From: Solemya velesiana gill symbiont
GTDB lineage: Bacteria > Pseudomonadota > Gammaproteobacteria > Chromatiales > Chromatiaceae
Length of the DNA stretch: 48,604 bases
Direction: 5' to 3'
NCBI RefSeq assembly: GCF_002020805.1
Contig: NZ_MPRJ01000023.1
Coordinates: 1-48,604 of the forward strand
Below the pieces are notes generated by a model. The model worked only from the letters and a program-made list of their open reading frames with translations. It ran no database searches and was not told the DNA's origin. Shown one piece after another: positions 17,243 to 26,535 of the stretch (positions are counted from its first letter, which is position 1; each line of letters opens with the position of its first letter). The position numbers were made by a program, and so were the translations under genes.

Positions 17243-19258
17243 ATGACAATACGCTGGAAACTATTTCTGACCATCACCATGGCCCTGGCAATCAATCTTG
17301 CCGTAAGCCACTATGCCGCGCTCCAGTACAAGCATGCGAATATGGAAGCTGCATCGATCAGGGAGACCTTCACCCAGGTCGTCAATACCGCGCTCTCGGC
17401 CCAGGTGCATTTTAAAAAGCAGGTCCAGGAGTGGAAGAACATCCTGCTGCGCGGCCACGATTCCGAAGCCTATGAGAAATACCACCGGCAGTTTCTTCAG
17501 GAAGAGGCCATCACCCGCTCATTGATCAGACAGTTGATATCGATGCTGGGGGAGCAGGATACAGCCTCTCACATGACCGCCAACTCCTTTCTCCCAGCTC
17601 ACCACCGTCTGGGGTTTGCATACCGCTCTGCCCTTGAGAAATTCGACCGCACAAGCCTTGTTTCACACCTCGAGGTGGACAAGCAGGTACAGGGTATCGA
17701 CCGAGAACCCACCGACCTGATCGACGAGGTGGTGACAGCGACACTGGAGTACAAAAAGGCACGGCTGGAAAAAGTTAACGATGATCTCAAAACCATCGAA
17801 CGCCGTATCCTCGTCATTCTCGTCGTACTGCTTGGCCTGACCATACTTGTCTTCCTGGTGCTCGCCAATCACCAGATCGCACGCCCCATACAGGCGGCTA
17901 CCGAAATCGCCCGTAGAATCTCCAGTGGCGATTTCTCCGGGGACATTCCCAAAGGGGGTAATGACGAACCTGGACAACTGCTGCGCGCCCTGGACACCAT
18001 GAGCTCAAATCTCCAGGCGTCACAGAACAAACTCAAGGAGGAGCAGGACTTGCTGGCCCAGCGCGTCAGGGAGCGCACCCAGGAACTCAATATCGCCAAT
18101 GAAGAACTGGCGCGGGCAGCCCAGGCAAAGGATCTGTTCCTGGCCACCATGAGCCATGAACTGCGCACACCCCTGACCACTATTCTCGGCCTTACCGAGA
18201 TGCTCAAGGATCAGCTCTACGGCCCGATCAATCCGAACCAGGAGAAATCCCTGGCCACGATCGATGAGAGCTCACGCCATCTCCTGGCTTTGATCAACGA
18301 CATACTGGATCTAGCCAAGATCGAGTCCGGCAAGATGGAGCTGAATTGGGACTATATACCCGCCGTACAACTGGTGGAGGGAAGCCTGCGACTGATGCAT
18401 CAGACCGCCCAGCGAAAACATCTGCAGATCGAGTACATGATCGATCCGGATATCAATCTTATCCATGGGGACAGCAGACGTCTTAAGCAGGTGCTCGTCA
18501 ACCTTCTCGGCAATGCCGTGAAATTCACCCCTGAAGATGGGCGCATCGGTCTTGATGTCACGCTGTCCGAGGACAGGAAATCGATCGATATGACTGTTTG
18601 GGATAGCGGAATCGGCATCAGCGAAGAGGATCAGGCACACCTGTTCCAGCCTTTCATTCAGCTGGACAACGAAGCGACCCGCCGATACAGCGGTACCGGC
18701 CTCGGGCTGACCCTGGTCAACAGGATGGCCCAACTCCACAGTGGCAGCATCAAAGTTGAGAGCGAACTTAACAAGGGCAGCCGTTTTACGTTCAGCCTGC
18801 CCTGGAGTGCCAGCGACAACGAACCAAAACAGCTTTCGGTTTCCATGACCGCCGATACCCAGGAGATATCCGGCGACGACATCAAGGGTCTCCAACTGCT
18901 GTTCGCCGAGGACAACCCCAACAACCGCCTCATGATCAGCGAATTCCTGCGCAGCCAGGGCTTCAACGTAACCATCGCTCAGAACGGCCGTGACGTCCTG
19001 AAGCAGGCCCAGGCGATGCGCCCCGATATCATCCTGATGGATACCCAACTCCAGGACATGGATGGCAGAGAGGTCACCCGCCAGCTGAGGGAGATACCAG
19101 GTTTTACACAAACACCCATCATCGCCCTGACGGCACAGGCAATGCCAGGTGATCGCGAGAGCTGCCTGGAAGCCGGCATGGACGACTACCTGAGCAAACC
19201 CGTTGGGCTGAAAGAGATCCGAAGCCACATTGTTGCCTTTCTGAAAAAACGCAAATAA
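17243..19258 (+). CDS. Hybrid sensor histidine kinase with receiver domain
   Basis: 671 residues. Membrane helices at about 8-25 and 189-208 enclose a helical periplasmic sensor region of ~160 residues. A HAMP domain (RPIQAATEIARRISSGDF) and a coiled coil lead to a HisKA domain with phospho-acceptor His305 (ATMSHELRTPLT), a HATPase with N box (LLGNAVKF) and G boxes (VWDSGIGIS, GTGLGLT), and a C-terminal receiver domain with Asp600 (IILMDTQLQDMDG) and a conserved lysine (DYLSKPV). It is intact. No output regulator lies adjacent, so the receiver may relay to a distant Hpt or response regulator. It converges with the broken sortase gene. Confidence 0.92.
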   Translation: MTIRWKLFLTITMALAINLAVSHYAALQYKHANMEAASIRETFTQVVNTALSAQVHFKKQVQEWKNILLRGHDSEAYEKYHRQFLQEEAITRSLIRQLISMLGEQDTASHMTANSFLPAHHRLGFAYRSALEKFDRTSLVSHLEVDKQVQGIDREPTDLIDEVVTATLEYKKARLEKVNDDLKTIERRILVILVVLLGLTILVFLVLANHQIARPIQAATEIARRISSGDFSGDIPKGGNDEPGQLLRALDTMSSNLQASQNKLKEEQDLLAQRVRERTQELNIANEELARAAQAKDLFLATMSHELRTPLTTILGLTEMLKDQLYGPINPNQEKSLATIDESSRHLLALINDILDLAKIESGKMELNWDYIPAVQLVEGSLRLMHQTAQRKHLQIEYMIDPDINLIHGDSRRLKQVLVNLLGNAVKFTPEDGRIGLDVTLSEDRKSIDMTVWDSGIGISEEDQAHLFQPFIQLDNEATRRYSGTGLGLTLVNRMAQLHSGSIKVESELNKGSRFTFSLPWSASDNEPKQLSVSMTADTQEISGDDIKGLQLLFAEDNPNNRLMISEFLRSQGFNVTIAQNGRDVLKQAQAMRPDIILMDTQLQDMDGREVTRQLREIPGFTQTPIIALTAQAMPGDRESCLEAGMDDYLSKPVGLKEIRSHIVAFLKKRK

Positions 19259-19265
19259 AGCACCG

Positions 19266-19831
19266 CTACATCACTACCGGTTGCGCCTCGATCACGTAGC
19301 GCTCATCTCCGCCGGGCACCAGGGCATCAAAGGGATAACAGGTGATAAGCGTCAACCGGTGGACATCCTGCACCAGTACATCGACGTTATCCTTGTGTTG
19401 CACACTGCGACGAAAAACAGCATAGGTCGCTATTGCGCCATCCGGCGTTCCAGCTCAATCAAATCACCACTCTTCAAGGTTTTGAGGAAGTGGAAATGGG
19501 TATCCCGGTGACCGCTGATTACACTGTTTCCCTCCTCCCCCGGCGGGGCCGACCCAAACAGATGCCCCGGCCCAAAGGCCAGGGTCCTGCCGCTTGCCCC
19601 GGCAAGCACTACCTGGTCAATATCCAATCGGGCCACTTTCAGACGCGCCACGGGCCAGGTATCCGCCCATGGCCAGGGGATCACCTGGGATCCCCCCTGC
19701 CTGGTCTCCTGCCACGCCTGCTGCAGCAGCATTTGGGCAACTACAGCCTTGGCCTCGATATAAATACCTTCTGATAACTGCCAACCGCCAAACAGCAGCA
19801 GGCCGGCAGCCAGGTAGCGGTGCCATTTCAT
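19266..19831 (-). pseudogene. Class GN sortase of the Pds system, frameshifted
   Basis: Sortase transpeptidase that would anchor the neighbouring vWA/VIT protein. The start MKWHRYLAAG (GGAGAG upstream) overlaps the stop of the target gene (ATGA). A signal anchor is followed by the sortase core with the catalytic His in NSVISGHRDTHFHFL. A base is missing near 19444; restoring it gives ERPDGAIATYAVFRRSVQ, then the catalytic Cys in RLTLITCYPFDALVPGG and the catalytic Arg in DERYVIEA, ending at 19266. All three catalytic codons therefore survive but Cys and Arg are out of frame. The frame as written ends after MAQ at 19430 without the cysteine, so it should be inactive. Confidence 0.88.
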
Positions 19832-22110
19832 CGGTACATCTCTCCATTCAGGTGCCGTACCTCGTCCGCCACATTTTTCCTGTTGCGTTTTCCGAATACG
19901 CTCACCATCCAACTGCCGATCATCGCAAGAACACCAAGCAACAGGTTCAGCAGCGCAGGGGTTGCTGTCTGTGGCATGCTGCCAAACACTTTCTCAGCAC
20001 TCCAGCCCTTGGGTAGTTGAACAGGCACATTCTTGCCGATGAGCGCCTGGTCAAGAGGACGCGATGGCGTCTTGTCCACAGCCACGAGGCTCGTGTATTT
20101 ACTTACAAGCTTGTGCCCAAGCGCCACCACCAGCACCTCGTGACGAACCTCGTCCTCTGTACGGCCGCGCGCCTTCTGATCCATCAAGTCGGCAATCTTT
20201 TTACGGGCCCACAGCAGGCGAATACCGCCTCTACTGCCACCTCCATGCAGCGTCACCCTTTGCTGCCAGGGTTTATCGCCGGAGCGACCGCGAATCACCA
20301 CTGTTTTTCCATCCACCTCGCCCTTTACCGCCAACACCAGGGGCTCACCCATGTAGAGATCGGGAATGCGTCGTGGCCACATATCGACCTGCACATCTTC
20401 ACCCCAATCAATCTCCACATCGGCCAACACCGGTGACTCCAGTTTGTTGAAAAGCGCCTTCATCTTGCTGCGCACTTCAGACACCTTGCCGATATAGGTA
20501 AAGCTACCCCGACCTAACCTGGCCGCACGGGTCATGAAAAAACTGTTTGGTGCAGAACCGATCCCGACGGTGAAGAGCCTGCTGGCACCGAGCTTTTGTT
20601 CGATCACCTCGAACAGCTGTGCTTCATTACCTACACTGCCATCGGTCATGAACACGACTTGTCTCAGCCTATCGAGTTCTTTCTCACCGGTGAGCGCCCT
20701 GCGCAGTGCAGGAAGCATCTCTGTGCCTCCGCTCGCTGTCAGCGAATCGACATAATCTTCTGCCCGTGCCAGGTTACGGGGGCTTGCACCAACTGCCCTG
20801 CCGAAAAGCGCCTGGGTTGAGCTGTTGAACTGGATAATATTGAACCGGTCATCCGGCGCCAGGCGGCTCAGCGCCATCTTCAAGGCAGCCTTTGCCTGCC
20901 CCATGGATGCCCCATGCATGGAGCCGGAAGTATCGACCACGAAAACCATTTCACGGGGCAGCGCCCCTCCCTGCCCCTCCTGGTGAGGCGGTATCACCAT
21001 CATCAACGAGTAGTTATCACCCGCCCACTGTTCACTGAACAGGGCGGCATGGGGCTCATTGCCGGGTACCGGAGACCATGTAAGTTCAAAATCACGATCT
21101 GCGGTTACCTCGCTCTTAGTGAGCCTCACAGTATGGGTATTGTTCTCATCCCGGGTCGTTTCAATACCGTGGAAGGTACTCTCCAGTCGAGACAGGGGAA
21201 AACCGGCCGCCAGTTTTATGTTGATACGCACCTTGTTTACAGCGCCTTAAGCGAGTCTTCGACCTCGTGAAAGATTTTGGGACATCCAAGTCCCCAAAAT
21301 CGACTCGGCCTTCGACAGCCTATTAGTGCCCCGGACGTCCTGGTCCGGGGACTAACCGCCTCGGCTTTCAGCCTTCCATGGCGGTCAGCGTCGGATGGAT
21401 CGATCACCGGCGGCGTGACCTGGGATGCATCTGCCACATCGGTGGTATCCATGGCCCACCCGGTACCGCTGAAAGTGGTGACTTCTTCCCTGCCCAAAAC
21501 GCTACCCGAGGATATAACGGGGCGCCACCACCAACGGAAACCGGATGCCGAAACGGCCCTGTTCATAACGCAGATCCTGCTGATATTCGATTTCCACCAG
21601 CACATCCTCCCCTGGACCGATGTTGGCCACCGAGGTGGTAAAGATGTTGGGGCGCTGCTGACTCAGGAGACTCGTTTTCTTGCCTGCCCGCTTTGCCTGT
21701 TCATAGGTTTTTCTCGCCTGGGCCTTCCCCTGAATCTCACCTTCGATGACCCGCTTACCGATTCTCAGCCTCATGCGATCAACAGCAGCCTTTTCAGGGA
21801 GTGGAAAGACATAGATCCCTTCCACCCAATCCTGGCCGGGATTTCTGAAACGCTGCTGAACAGATACCTGGGCAATCATGCCGTTGATATCCATATCGGT
21901 GTTCAGCATGGGGGCATCCACACTGATACCGCCACTGGCAAGTTTCAACAGGAGGCTGCCGCGTTTCACTTCGTCCACTGCCATGGAGGGGAGATGCTTC
22001 AGCCCAGCGGCACTATCGGTTTGCGCCTGGACTGCTGAACTCATGAGAAGTACCAGCAAGGCAAGCAACAGGGCACCTCCCAAACTGCTCAGCAGCGAAT
22101 AGAGCGACAT
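19828..22110 (-). pseudogene. Marine proteobacterial sortase target protein (VIT-vWA), broken
   Basis: Dedicated substrate of the GN sortase (TIGR03788-type, name from memory). A signal peptide and VIT domain (LNTDMDINGMIAQVSVQQRF, GIYVFPLPEKAAVDRM) come first, then a vWA domain with MIDAS motif DTSGS (MVFVVDTSGSMHG), and a C-terminal sorting signal (MPQTATPA, hydrophobic helix, KRNRK). Two lesions split it: an extra base near 21509 (APRYI-PGSVLG restored by deleting it) and a 141-bp insertion at 21245-21385. Removing the insertion with one copy of its 5-bp repeat restores DPSDAVNKVRINIK in frame. The start MSLYSLLSS at 22110 has AAGGA upstream. The vWA half remains a 467-codon open frame but lacks a secretion signal. 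Confidence 0.88.
21245..21385. mobile_element. 141-bp inserted element with 5-bp target duplication
   Basis: The segment interrupts the sortase target gene and is flanked by direct repeats CAGCG (21240-21244 and 21386-21390). Deleting it with one repeat rejoins the gene in frame. It carries two palindromes: ATTTTGGG...CCCCAAAAT (about 21275-21301) and CCCCGGAC-GTCCTG-GTCCGGGG (about 21332-21353). It has no coding capacity and no clear terminal inverted repeats, so it is a non-autonomous MITE- or REP-like element; what moves it is unknown. Confidence 0.65.
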
Positions 22111-22138
22111 AGAGAGAATATCCTTCAACAAGGTGTGA

Positions 22139-22306
22139 TCATGTGGGTTTCTTAACATGGCGGACAGCCTCCTTCCTGTTGTTCTTTGGGTAGTCCAACA
22201 ACTTCATCTCCTCTCTCATCAGCAACCGGTAGCATACGCGATTGACATACTCTGGCGAGGCGTAGATAAACTCTTCACTCAGGGGCAGAATTAAACGGTT
22301 CTTCAC
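22139..22306 (-). CDS. Small 55-residue protein within the Pds operon
   Basis: A GTG start at 22306 overlaps the stop of pdsO (GTGA) with GGAG six bases upstream, and the stop lies 28 bases before the start of the sortase target gene. This fits a co-translated small gene. The product (MKNRLILPLSEEFIYASPEY..., ending EAVRHVKKPT) is soluble, basic at the C-terminus and has no signal peptide. I do not recognise it. It is the only minus-strand reading frame of the Pds effector block without a visible lesion. Confidence 0.55.
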   Translation of the reverse strand: MKNRLILPLSEEFIYASPEYVNRVCYRLLMREEMKLLDYPKNNRKEAVRHVKKPT

Positions 22307-23004
22307 GCTTTCTCCAGGCAGAAGTAAATCAACACACGGCGCTCAAAACCGAGTCCTTCCCGGTCATTCAATGCATACTCAACGGCCCGCTCACCATGGG
22401 AGGTCTTGCGGATGCGAGCGCCATCCACACCGAGTGCCTGAAGGTGACGGGCAACGGTTTCCGCACGCCGAGACGAGAGGGACAGGTTGAAATCATCCCC
22501 GCCTCTCTGGTCTGCAAAGGCATCGATGTGAATGGTGAATTCAGGAAACTCGGACAAACTCTCAGCCAGCTTACTCAGCTGGTGCTAATAGCGCGGCTCA
22601 AGGATCACGCTTTCGGTGCGAAAATAAACACTCAGGATAAAGCCCCTGGCGATAGCAGCCAGTTGACGCATGCGATGCTGTTCTGATTGTTCGAGTTGCC
22701 GATTGAGTTGCTGCTCCTTGACAGCATTCGCCTGAAGTTCTCCTTCCAACTCATCTATCTCTTTCCGGGCTGCATCCAGGCCGGCTTCCAGCCCACTCGA
22801 CCGACCGACCGACCAAAGCACCCCCGGCCGCACCCAGAATCAACCCCGGAGGACCCCCGACAATGGCACCGATCACTGCCCCCCGCCGAGGCCTTTCCAC
22901 TCCTGCTGTCTTACCTCCTGAAGGAAATCTGTCTCATCCGATGCATAAGCCGCATTGGTCGTCAGCAGGCTGGCCAGCATCAAATACGCCCATCTTTTTC
23001 CCAT
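22303..23004 (-). pseudogene. pdsO: PdsO: sortase-system OmpA family protein, broken three times
   Basis: Start ATG at 23004 follows AGGAG; the signal peptide is MGKRWAYLMLASLLTTNAAYAS. The gene then loses frame at a C6 run (22879-22884, seven needed) after which a glycine-zipper segment (AVIGAIVGGPPGLILGAAGG) reads on. A CGAC tetranucleotide run (22798-22814) shifts frame again; one unit fewer gives GRSSGLEAGLDAARKEIDELE, a coiled coil. TAG at 22585-22587 (EPRY-stop-HQLSKLAESL) then interrupts before the OmpA-C domain (FTIHIDAFADQRGGDDFNLSLSSRRA). In the TIGRFAM scheme this order matches PdsO. The function of the intact family is an envelope protein associated with the sortase; here it must be inactive. 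Confidence 0.85.
22798..22814. repeat. CGAC tetranucleotide repeat inside pdsO
   Basis: Four and a quarter copies of CGAC. One unit fewer restores the reading frame between the glycine-zipper and the coiled-coil part of PdsO, so slippage at this run explains one of its lesions. Confidence 0.8.
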
Positions 23005-23389
23005 TTCGCACTCCTGTTTAATTGGCCCAGCGCGCCATCCCTGGCTTGTGTCCTGTCAACAGACCCGGTTCTCCTGACCTGCGCCGGATAAGGTTCTTGA
23101 AACTGATTACACAAAAGAGGAATGGCCTGGAGCTAACAACAAAGGGGCAATCTGATGGCAGATTCTAGCAACAATGTGGCAACGTGATAGTTACCGTGAT
23201 TCACGCCTGAACTGAAGACCATTGGCATAATGCACAGAAAATGGTCTGAAGTGATTTTTTGACTATTGTCACAAACGAATTTGCACAAATGGATAACTTG
23301 GTACTACTATTTACCTCAACCTGACGGTGGGTTTAATGATTCACGGCCCGGTTAGGTATTTGGGTTTATTTCAAGAGAGCAAGAGCGTC
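23005..23389. other. Divergent region and long cold-shock leader
   Basis: Gap between pdsO (-) and the cold-shock gene (+). It contains an inverted repeat AGACCATT-N16-AATGGTCT (23216-23247) suitable as a regulator site, perhaps for PdsR or for the csp promoter. The ~140 bases before the csp start are likely an untranslated leader of the kind that controls cspA-type mRNAs. No further gene is supported. Confidence 0.4.
23216..23247. promoter_or_regulatory. Inverted repeat, candidate operator
   Basis: AGACCATT and AATGGTCT separated by 16 bases, placed between the divergent pdsO and csp genes. The arms are exact. The binding protein is unknown; PdsR is a candidate by position. Confidence 0.35.
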
Positions 23390-23599
23390 ATGTCAGATCA
23401 AGTCACAGGCACCGTAAAGTGGTTCAATGACAAGAAAGGGTACGGCTTCATTGAACGCGAAGGCGGCAAAGATGTATTTGTACACCATAGCGCCATCAAC
23501 GGAAGTGGTTTCAAGACCCTGCAGGAAGGCCAGCAGGTGACCATGGAAGTCGTCGACGGACAAAAAGGCCCCCAGGCGGAAAACGTGACGCCTCTCTGA
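23390..23599 (+). CDS. Cold-shock domain protein (CspA family)
   Basis: A 69-residue RNA/DNA chaperone with both RNP motifs: [10 protein letters not shown] (RNP1 type) and DVFVHHSAI (RNP2 type), starting [17 protein letters not shown] as usual. The start was set at the family-typical MSDQ, not the longer upstream frame. It lies between the divergent pdsO and pdsR, which is unusual company; it could be an insertion of an unrelated gene into the locus. It is intact. Confidence 0.95.
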   Translation: MSDQVTGTVKWFNDKKGYGFIEREGGKDVFVHHSAINGSGFKTLQEGQQVTMEVVDGQKGPQAENVTPL

Positions 23600-23623
23600 T
23601 CTCGCCGGATCCATCCCTCTTTG

Positions 23624-23704
23624 GCAGAGCTTCCCTGAGCTCTGCACGCCTTGGCAATGCAGGCTGCATCTCGTAAAGCCTGCAGGGTATCCATATACCC
23701 TGCA
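23624..23704. other. Three consecutive hairpins between csp and pdsR
   Basis: Three perfect or near-perfect hairpins follow the csp stop: GCAGAGCT-N6-AGCTCTGC (23624-23645), GCAGGCT-N11-AGCCTGC (23659-23683) and TGCAGGGTAT-N4-ATACCCTGCA (23681-23704). The last two overlap and so are mutually exclusive, as in an attenuator. None has a T-run. They may protect the csp transcript or be operator sites for pdsR. Confidence 0.5.
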
Positions 23705-23742
23705 TATTTGCATCCACCCCGATCCCGGCTTAGCATCACGCC

Positions 23743-24432
23743 ATGAGCAAGCAGATAGCCATTGTCGAGGATGAACCCGCCATACTCGCGAACTACACCG
23801 ATGCCCTGACCCGCCAGGGATACCAGGTCAATGGATACTCCAATCGCGATGAAGGACTGGGTGCATTCAGAATCAGGCTGCCCGACCTGGTGGTCCTGGA
23901 CATCGGCCTGGGTGATGACGTTGATGGCGGCTTTGAGCTCTGCCGTGAACTCAGGGCCATGTCAGTCACCCTGCCGATTATCTTCCTTACCGCAAGGGAC
24001 AGCGATCTGGACACGGTATCTGGCTTACGCCTGGGTGCAGACGACTATCTCACTAAGGACATCAGCCTGGCCCATCTGACTGCGCGCATTGCAGCACTCT
24101 TCCACCGCCTGGAAGTCATGCAGCAACCCGTTGCCCAGGAGAAGATCATTGAACGGGGGCCACTGCGTATCGACATGGATCGCCTCCAGGTGACGTGGCG
24201 CGACAACCCGGTAGAGCTTACTGTGACCGAACTCTGGTTCGTCCATGCACTGGCCAACCATCCATGCCATGTGCGTAGCCGGGAGCAATTGATGGAAGCG
24301 GCCAATATCCTGGTGGACAGCACCAGCATAAGCACCCACGTCAAGCGCATCAGGCGCAAATTCGAACAGATCGACCCCGACTTCGATGCGATTGAGACCG
24401 TCTACGGCATGGGCTATCGCTGGAAGGTGTAA
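23743..24432 (+). CDS. pdsR: PdsR: sortase-system response regulator
   Basis: An OmpR/PhoB-type regulator of 229 residues. The receiver domain has the acidic pocket (IVEDEP), the phospho-acceptor Asp53 in LVVLDIGLGDDVDGG and the conserved Lys in DDYLTKDI. The C-terminal winged helix ends with the expected ISTHVKRIRRKFEQIDPDF and ETVYGMGYRWKV. Similarity to the proteobacterial dedicated sortase system regulator is from memory and from the adjacent kinase, sortase, PdsO and target genes. It precedes pdsS by nine bases. Both regulator genes are intact even though the effector genes are not. Confidence 0.88.
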   Translation: MSKQIAIVEDEPAILANYTDALTRQGYQVNGYSNRDEGLGAFRIRLPDLVVLDIGLGDDVDGGFELCRELRAMSVTLPIIFLTARDSDLDTVSGLRLGADDYLTKDISLAHLTARIAALFHRLEVMQQPVAQEKIIERGPLRIDMDRLQVTWRDNPVELTVTELWFVHALANHPCHVRSREQLMEAANILVDSTSISTHVKRIRRKFEQIDPDFDAIETVYGMGYRWKV

Positions 24433-24441
24433 ACTCCCTCC

Positions 24442-26532
24442 ATGTCTCAACCGTTCCGACACAGTATTCGTTTCAAACTTCTGTTGGTATCCCTGATCCT
24501 GTTGGTGATTCCCTGGGCCGGATACCGTTATGTGCAGGAGACTGAAAGCTTCCTGCGCAACGCACAGGAGACCATGCTGCTTGGCACGGCCCAAACGGTG
24601 GGCGCCCTGTTGCACAACCATGAAGAGATGTTTGTCTCAGGCCCGACACAGCCTGGTCAAAGCGAGAGCTTTCTATACGTACATCCTCTCACCAGCCCAA
24701 TCCAACTGGACGGCTATACAGAAGATTGGGAGCCACATCTGCGCAACTTGTGGCGCTACAAAGGAGACGGAGACCTTGCCTTCGAAGCCCTGCTGGGTGA
24801 GCGCCAGGGTTACCTCTACCTGCTTGTACAGGTTAAGGATGATCGCATCGTCTACCAGGCACCTGGAGAGCGCGCGCTCGAAAAGAGCGACTTCATCAGC
24901 CTGCGACTGACAGAGTCCTCCGGCGAAATCATCGATTACGGGTTGAGCACCATAGCCCCCGGATGGATCGTTGCAGAAAGGGTTATTACCCGGGCTGGAC
25001 GAAGGATACTGACCGAGAGCGAGCCCAGAATCCAGGGTGAGTGGACTGAAACCGCCAATGGCTATGCTGTGGAACTGCGCATCCCACACTATCTCATTGG
25101 AGACCGCCTGGATTTGAGTGTGTGGGATGTGGACGCTACCGACAGCCGTCAACTGGTAAACACGGTTCGCACCAGGCAAGGCAATCCAGAGCGCTTGCCG
25201 GGACGGCTGGTCACGCCGAACCCGGATATGGCGCGCATCATCGGTGGCCTGGAACACGAGAACGCACGTATCTGGGTCCTCAATCGCAATCGACAGGTAC
25301 TGGCCAAAAGGGGCGTACTGAGAACGGCTGAAGCGACTGCCCAGCAGGACCAGCTCTTTCCCCGGGTACTGAACGCCCTGCTCCGACTGATCGTGGATCA
25401 GCCCAGCGAACAGTTTTTGGATGAATTCTCAGGCAAGAGCCAACTGTCCGGCCCCGAACTCGACGCCGCTCTTACCGGAACGCCAGAAACCCGCAGACGC
25501 ATCACACCCGATGGCGAGGCAACCATTCTCTCCGCGGCCTGGCCAATACGTTCCGCCGACGGCATCGTCGGCGTAGTACTGGTGGAACAAAGTACCAACC
25601 AGATCCTGGCATTGCAGAACGAGGCACTGAAACGGCTGTTCGGGACAACAGCCCTGCTGTTCGTGATCACCATCCTGCTGCTCCTGGGCTTCGCCACCCT
25701 GCTCACCCGGCGAATCAGCAGACTGCGCAACCGCGTGGAGAGTGCCGTCACGCCGGATGGCCGCATCAAGGGTGAACTGACTGCAGACCGGACAAAAGAT
25801 GAAATCGGTGATCTCAACCGCAGTTTTGCCAGTGTGCTGAATCGTCTCTCGGAGTACAACCGCTACCTGGAGGCCATGGCTTCCCGCCTCGCCCACGAAC
25901 TGCGCACGCCCCTGACTGTCGTAAAATCATCCCTCGAAAACCTTGAATCCGAGCACTCGGCCGAACAGCGCGACCGGTGCATCATGCGGGCCAAGGAGGG
26001 GAGTGAGCGGCTTGGCCTGATATTGCACCGCATGCGGGAAGCCACCCGTCTGGAACAACTGCTGCAGCAGACAGAGTTTGAGACATTCGACCTGAAGGCA
26101 TTGGTTTCTGCCAGTGCCGAAGGCTACAGCACCGCATTCCCCGGTTGCCGCTTCGAAATCACTGTTCCCCAGGAGCCGGTAAAGGTCCATGGGGCTCCGG
26201 ACCTGGTCGGCCAGGCCCTGGACAAACTGGTGGCCAATGCCGTGGATTTTCATGAACCCGGCTCAGCTATTTTGCTGCAGCTGGAAAACAAGGAAACAGA
26301 TGCAATGGTAAGCGTGGTCAACCAGGGCCCGCTACTGCCTGGAGACATGTCCCAGGAGATCTTCGGCTCCATGATATCGGTCCGTAATGAGAAGGGAGAT
26401 GAGCCTCATCTCGGGTTAGGCCTGTATCTTGTACGGTTGATTGCAGAGTTCCATGGAGGCAAGGTATGGGCAGGGAACCTCTCCGAAGGAGAGGGTGTCA
26501 AATTTACTATTCAAATACCCATGGAACAATAA
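24442..26532 (+). CDS. pdsS: PdsS: sortase-system sensor histidine kinase
   Basis: 696 residues. An N-terminal membrane helix is followed by a large periplasmic part whose middle (LDGYTEDWEPHLRNLWRYKG, YLYLLVQVKDDRIVYQAPG, AVELRIPHYLIGDRLDLSVWD) looks like a carbohydrate-binding, CBM9/DOMON-like beta-sandwich. A second helix (TTALLFVITILLLLGFATLL), a HAMP region and a HisKA domain with His485 (RLAHELRTPLTVV) follow, then a HATPase with N box LVANAVDF and G box LGLGLYLVRL. This architecture, with pdsR upstream, fits the dedicated sortase system kinase. The sensed ligand may be an envelope glycan (inference). Confidence 0.88.
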   Translation: MSQPFRHSIRFKLLLVSLILLVIPWAGYRYVQETESFLRNAQETMLLGTAQTVGALLHNHEEMFVSGPTQPGQSESFLYVHPLTSPIQLDGYTEDWEPHLRNLWRYKGDGDLAFEALLGERQGYLYLLVQVKDDRIVYQAPGERALEKSDFISLRLTESSGEIIDYGLSTIAPGWIVAERVITRAGRRILTESEPRIQGEWTETANGYAVELRIPHYLIGDRLDLSVWDVDATDSRQLVNTVRTRQGNPERLPGRLVTPNPDMARIIGGLEHENARIWVLNRNRQVLAKRGVLRTAEATAQQDQLFPRVLNALLRLIVDQPSEQFLDEFSGKSQLSGPELDAALTGTPETRRRITPDGEATILSAAWPIRSADGIVGVVLVEQSTNQILALQNEALKRLFGTTALLFVITILLLLGFATLLTRRISRLRNRVESAVTPDGRIKGELTADRTKDEIGDLNRSFASVLNRLSEYNRYLEAMASRLAHELRTPLTVVKSSLENLESEHSAEQRDRCIMRAKEGSERLGLILHRMREATRLEQLLQQTEFETFDLKALVSASAEGYSTAFPGCRFEITVPQEPVKVHGAPDLVGQALDKLVANAVDFHEPGSAILLQLENKETDAMVSVVNQGPLLPGDMSQEIFGSMISVRNEKGDEPHLGLGLYLVRLIAEFHGGKVWAGNLSEGEGVKFTIQIPMEQ

Positions 26533-26535
26533 CCG

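Noticed and set aside
19430-19430. Programmed frameshifting to make the sortase
   Set aside because: No slippery heptamer or downstream pseudoknot is evident at 19444, and neighbouring genes are broken in the same way.
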